Source of the DNA: Curtobacterium sp. Leaf183
GTDB lineage: Bacteria > Actinomycetota > Actinomycetes > Actinomycetales > Microbacteriaceae
Length of the DNA stretch: 42,535 nucleotides
NCBI RefSeq assembly: GCF_001424385.1
Contig: NZ_LMPO01000006.1
Location: 97,136 to 139,670, forward strand
Direction: 5' to 3'
This document shows positions 40,601-42,535 of the stretch, one piece after another. A program made the translations under genes and the position numbers. The notes below the pieces were generated by a model. That model made no database searches, was not told the DNA's origin, and saw nothing but the letters and a program-made list of their open reading frames with translations. The first letter of the stretch is position 1. Every line of letters begins with the position of its first letter.

Positions 40601-41583
40601 GCGGCGAGGACCTCGCCGAACTCGTGAACCGCCGCTTCTACGGCGGCCGCATCGAGTCGCTGCCGTGGGCCGGGTCCTTCCTCGGGCACGGGTCGATCGC
40701 GCTCGACTACGTCAGCGACGGCAAGGCCGTGCCGGACCCCGAGTCCGGAGCGGTCGAGAGCGTCGACGCCGAGGTGGACCGCGTCGTCCGGCTCGTCATC
40801 GACCACGCCCGCACCCGTCCGACCGAGTCGCTCATGGTGATCACCGCGTCGGCCAAGCACGCGGTCCGGGTCGAGCAGGCCGTCCTCACCGCGGCGCAGG
40901 GCCATAAGGACCTGACCGAGTTCGTCATCGGCGACCGCGCCGAGCCGTTCATCGTCGCCACGCTCGAGCAGTCCGTCGCGCAGAGCCGTGACCGCGTCGT
41001 CTTCTCGATCGGCTACGGCCGGACCCCGCACGGCCGCGTGCTGCGTGACTTCGGGCCGCTCGGCAAGCCCGGTGGAGAACGCCTGCTGGCAGTCGCGATG
41101 ACCCGGGCGCGCCGCTCCATGGTGATCGTCACGTGCTTCCAGCCGTCGGACATCGAGGCCGAGCGCATGGGCCACGGCACCGTCGCGCTGGCCGAGATCC
41201 TGGCCGAGGTGCGCGCCCGCACCACCGCCGAGTACGTGCCGGACGACTCCGACCCGCTGCTCGTCGACCTGGCGCGTCGTCTGGAGATGCGCGGGATCCC
41301 CGTCGCGCTCGGACACCGCGGCAAGCTCGGCCTGGTCGCGGCACACGGCGGGGTCTGCGTGACGATCGAGACCGACGCGTCGCTCGTGCGGGGCTCGCTG
41401 CGCGAGTCCTTGCGGCTCCGGCCCGAGGTGCTCCGTCGCCTCGGCTGGCACTACGTCCGCGTGCACGCGTTCCAGCTGTTCTCCGACCCGGACCGGGTGG
41501 CCGACACCGTGACTGCCGTGCTCGGCGTCGACCGTGGTGCCACGCAGGAGATCTCGATCCCTCCGATTCCCGCCCGCCGATGA
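37699..41583 (+). CDS. DUF4011/SF1 helicase-like/Vsr-like protein with degenerate ATPase motifs
   Basis: A 1294-residue protein (1281 if GTG 37738 is used). After a ~60-residue acidic disordered start comes a DUF4011-like region (approx. 75-320), ending with the LGIGMADW and NPALADALREQFG stretches. A superfamily 1 (Upf1-like) helicase core follows. Walker A reads LPGTGGTQT (361-369), with Gly366 for the catalytic lysine; Walker B reads ILVDSGAV (886-893), with Ser890 for the glutamate. Motif III-like GDPVTQ (912-917) and motif VI MTRARR (1134-1139) are kept. The last ~110 residues resemble the Vsr/MTES_1575 nuclease domain (VLRRLGWHYVRVHAFQLF) with altered acidic residues. Relatives with this architecture are linked to phage defence. 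The frame is intact, so it is probably a functional pseudo-enzyme. Confidence 0.85.
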   Translation: MWRADRVTGGEGDVNDDVPAGQNRAPGGDVHHAGAREDHRDEQDETTSTPDATTDDTTDADMLRPELQVTSPHAISLGDPRLTATNAAEPVWDAWRAQLAGVGGSSPLVHFADHPRARIELSTTHPGGLAQFITGKTTLLSSLIRDEVALRAARIAAGHVEAKGTELATVRGIDAVNLGIGMADWKSGDEQFRGPVLLRPLAIRRHGRDFEVRLLGEPVLNPALADALREQFGVTLDAQSFVALAQQDGSFTPNPVIDRLRGLTAHIPGFSVHARLVVSTFAEVASGLVEDTKDLSHPVLDALAGNPSAKWQVEQSYRPVEQTPSDERSPDTDTLLLDADDEQENVIAQITAGNSIVVKTLPGTGGTQTIVNALGGLVAANKRVLVVSPRRATLRGIAARFGEVQLPGVAVTPATLRRDIVRAIARNEKASRPNLREVDDALVRLRKVLTDYRGGLTRTDPQFGVSVLDCLVELSRLSLLPVPPSTTARLSGQSVSAMVTGRSRVAETMVSAANLGEFRYGPDDSPWYGAKFASSDGAHRAHKIAQDLHGGALPTLLQRAHELIATTRMRQFTTINELGIYLRLLTEIRDTLDRFLPVVFDRSVSELVAATAPRGEGAPMSSTNRRRLKKLAREYVRPGVHVSDLHEALTRVQQQRVLWQRYVAAGVAPEVPTGIADVQVQFSNVVEDLARLDEPLGRSDRDAQLANMPVDELLPYIGSLAAESDVLHNLQERTELMQTLRDLQLEPLITDLANRHVPDTQVPAELELAWWQSALETMLESDRALLGANTDMLDRVEADFRLVDDAHAAGVSQGLAWQLAENWKVGLVDWPEEALALKTQLKEGAITSRLLQDSAPHLSRAIAPVWLASPYEVPQIADTMPFDTVILVDSGAVTIAETVDAVRRARQTVVFGDPVTQTPSPFRIAVDPAHRALQVDEETLDALHADSALAKLSTLLPTLSLTTSYRAGGEDLAELVNRRFYGGRIESLPWAGSFLGHGSIALDYVSDGKAVPDPESGAVESVDAEVDRVVRLVIDHARTRPTESLMVITASAKHAVRVEQAVLTAAQGHKDLTEFVIGDRAEPFIVATLEQSVAQSRDRVVFSIGYGRTPHGRVLRDFGPLGKPGGERLLAVAMTRARRSMVIVTCFQPSDIEAERMGHGTVALAEILAEVRARTTAEYVPDDSDPLLVDLARRLEMRGIPVALGHRGKLGLVAAHGGVCVTIETDASLVRGSLRESLRLRPEVLRRLGWHYVRVHAFQLFSDPDRVADTVTAVLGVDRGATQEISIPPIPARR

Positions 41584-41636
41584 GCACGCCGGATCAGCAT
41601 CCCTCCGTGCCCACGGTGGGCCCCGCCCGCCGATGA
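41580..41636 (+). CDS. Possible 18-residue linking ORF
   Basis: ATG 41580 overlaps the DUF4011 gene stop (ATGA) and its own stop overlaps the next ATG (41633) the same way. A 17-base direct repeat CCCGCCCGCCGATGAGC occurs at both junctions (41570 and 41623). It may be only a translational bridge or a duplication scar; there is no family evidence for the peptide. Confidence 0.3.
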   Translation: MSTPDQHPSVPTVGPARR

Positions 41637-41911
41637 GCCGGCGGGCCTCCCGGCCCGCTGGACCGGTCACACCGGACACGGACCAGCTGGTCGGGTCGTG
41701 GACGCGAGCCGACGACGTGGCCGTGCCCGAGCCTCCCGGCGGTCCTGTGGGGACCACGCACCGGTCAGGAGGGCCGGATCGCCCACGCAGGCGGGTCACG
41801 ACCCAGCCGGTGCCGGGGTCGGACCCCACCCCGCCTCCGGAGCCGCGGCGGCACGACCGCGGGGAGAACGACGCCCGGCTGCTCGGCGACCGGCCTCCCC
41901 ACTGGGGGTAG
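41633..41911 (+). CDS. Small Pro/Arg-rich hypothetical protein
   Basis: A 92-residue protein, mostly disordered (Pro, Arg, Gly, Asp), ending in ENDARLLGDRPPHWG. Short actinobacterial proteins with a similar Arg-Pro-Pro-His-Trp end are common, which supports a real gene. It is coupled through ATGA junctions to the DUF4011 gene and ends 35 bases before the phosphatidyltransferase. Function unknown; the first part overlaps GCCTCCCGG repeat-like sequence. Confidence 0.6.
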   Translation: MSRRASRPAGPVTPDTDQLVGSWTRADDVAVPEPPGGPVGTTHRSGGPDRPRRRVTTQPVPGSDPTPPPEPRRHDRGENDARLLGDRPPHWG

Positions 41912-41912
41912 G

Positions 41913-41918
41913 TACCCT
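41913..41918 (+). promoter_or_regulatory. Candidate -10 TACCCT for the phosphatidyltransferase
   Basis: TACCCT lies two bases after the stop of the small ORF and 28 bases before ATG 41947, giving a ~22-base leader with a weak GAAAG ribosome-binding site. Confidence 0.35.
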
Positions 41919-41946
41919 GGAGGTCCGACCTCGACGAAAGCACGTG

Positions 41947-42535
41947 ATGACCGACTCCGCCCTGCGGCAGCGCCCCGACTGGCAGACCTGGCCGAACCTG
42001 ATCACGCTGGTGCGGTTCCTGCTCATCCCGGTCTACGTGGTGCTCGTGGTGCAGGGGCACCCGGGGTGGGCGCTCCTGTCGCTCGTGGTGCTCGGCGTGT
42101 CGGACTGGGCCGACGGGTTCATCGCGCGCAAGTTCGACCAGGGCTCGAAGCTCGGCAAGGCACTCGACCCGATCGCCGACCGGTTGGCGATCATCGCGAT
42201 CGTGCTGTCGCTCGTGCTGGTGGGCCTGTTGCCGTGGATCGTCGTCGTGGTGATCGTCGCGGTCGATGCCCTGCTCGCCGTGCTGTCGAGCGTCTGGTTC
42301 GGGGGTGACCCGGACCTCGACGTGTCGTGGACCGGCAAGATCCGCTCCGCGCTGCTGTTCGTCGGCCTGCCCGTCCTGCTCTTCTCGTCGACCGCCTGGG
42401 CGTCGGAGCATCCCTGGATCCGGATCACCGCGCTCGTCCTCGTGTGGCTCGGCACCGCCGGGCACCTGCTCGCCGGCGCGCAGTACGTCGCTGCGATGGT
42501 GCGCAAGCGCCGCAGCCGCGCGGTCCGCGCCGCCT
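41947..42535 (+). CDS. CDP-alcohol phosphatidyltransferase family protein (3' end cut by window)
   Basis: At least 196 residues, open to the window end. The CDP-alcohol motif is complete in the second helix region: DWADGFIARKF followed by GKALDPIADR (approx. 53-79), with the metal and substrate aspartates. About six membrane helices are predicted, starting with NLITLVRFLLIPVYVVLVV. Such enzymes transfer a phosphatidyl group from CDP-diacylglycerol to an alcohol such as glycerol-3-phosphate or inositol phosphate. The Arg/Lys-rich tail suggests the stop is close. The acceptor is not determined. Confidence 0.9.
   Translation, partial: MTDSALRQRPDWQTWPNLITLVRFLLIPVYVVLVVQGHPGWALLSLVVLGVSDWADGFIARKFDQGSKLGKALDPIADRLAIIAIVLSLVLVGLLPWIVVVVIVAVDALLAVLSSVWFGGDPDLDVSWTGKIRSALLFVGLPVLLFSSTAWASEHPWIRITALVLVWLGTAGHLLAGAQYVAAMVRKRRSRAVRAA

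Noticed and set aside
37399..42465. A 1688-codon open frame on the minus strand opposite the DUF4011 gene
   Set aside because: Its translation is low-complexity Arg/Asp/Val/Gly sequence without domains. It spans several real plus-strand genes and part of the CitE-like gene in another frame. High GC removes stop codons from this antisense frame.

Overview
The window is high-GC DNA with GC-rich third codon positions, tightly packed operons with ATGA/GTGA overlaps, many GTG starts and repeated TANNNT boxes 6-8 bases before start codons. This fits a Gram-positive actinobacterium. The gene set (GH29 fucose operon, DUF4011 protein, FtsX-type ABC transporter, DHA2 drug exporter) looks most like Microbacteriaceae, perhaps Curtobacterium; the genus is inferred from protein style only. 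No rRNA, tRNA, CRISPR array, transposase, integrase or phage gene was seen.

Layout. 1-2.8 kb: an SDR oxidoreductase divergent from a TetR regulator, then a flavin monooxygenase. 2.9-4.3 kb: a flotillin. 4.4-9.7 kb: a small charged protein and a three-gene ABC transporter with one double-size FtsX-type permease and two mutually degenerate ATPases. 9.8-13.7 kb: an APH-like kinase and a DHA2 drug exporter with its TetR regulator. 13.7-14.3 kb: a 541-base non-coding stretch packed with inverted repeats and a hexanucleotide microsatellite. 14.3-25.3 kb: a two-armed L-fucose locus. The plus arm encodes L-fuconate dehydratase, a sugar-binding lipoprotein, two permeases, alpha-L-fucosidase, L-fucose mutarotase and an L-fucose dehydrogenase-like AKR. 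The minus arm encodes L-fuconolactonase, 2,4-diketo-3-deoxy-L-fuconate hydrolase, 2-keto-3-deoxy-L-fuconate dehydrogenase and a FadR-type GntR regulator. Together they give a complete non-phosphorylated route from fucosides to pyruvate and lactate. Both arms carry the same palindromic operator-like motif.

25.4-30.2 kb: a glutaredoxin-like protein, a PrsW protease, and an operon of an S-adenosylhomocysteinase-like protein that has lost three active-site histidines, a nucleoside-deaminase-like amidohydrolase and a DUF985 cupin. 30.3-32.8 kb: a polar amino-acid ABC importer, ending in two strong hairpins. 32.9-37.6 kb: minus-strand oxidoreductases (quinone oxidoreductase, AKR, FAD monooxygenase), a small membrane protein and a CitE-like lyase. 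37.7-41.6 kb: a ~1290-residue DUF4011/SF1-helicase/Vsr-like protein whose Walker A and B residues are replaced. It is coupled to two small ORFs and followed by a CDP-alcohol phosphatidyltransferase cut by the window end.

The most unusual items are three intact genes that keep a fold but have lost key catalytic residues (the ABC ATPase pair, the AdoHcyase-like protein, the DUF4011 helicase), and the structured intergenic region at 13.7-14.3 kb.
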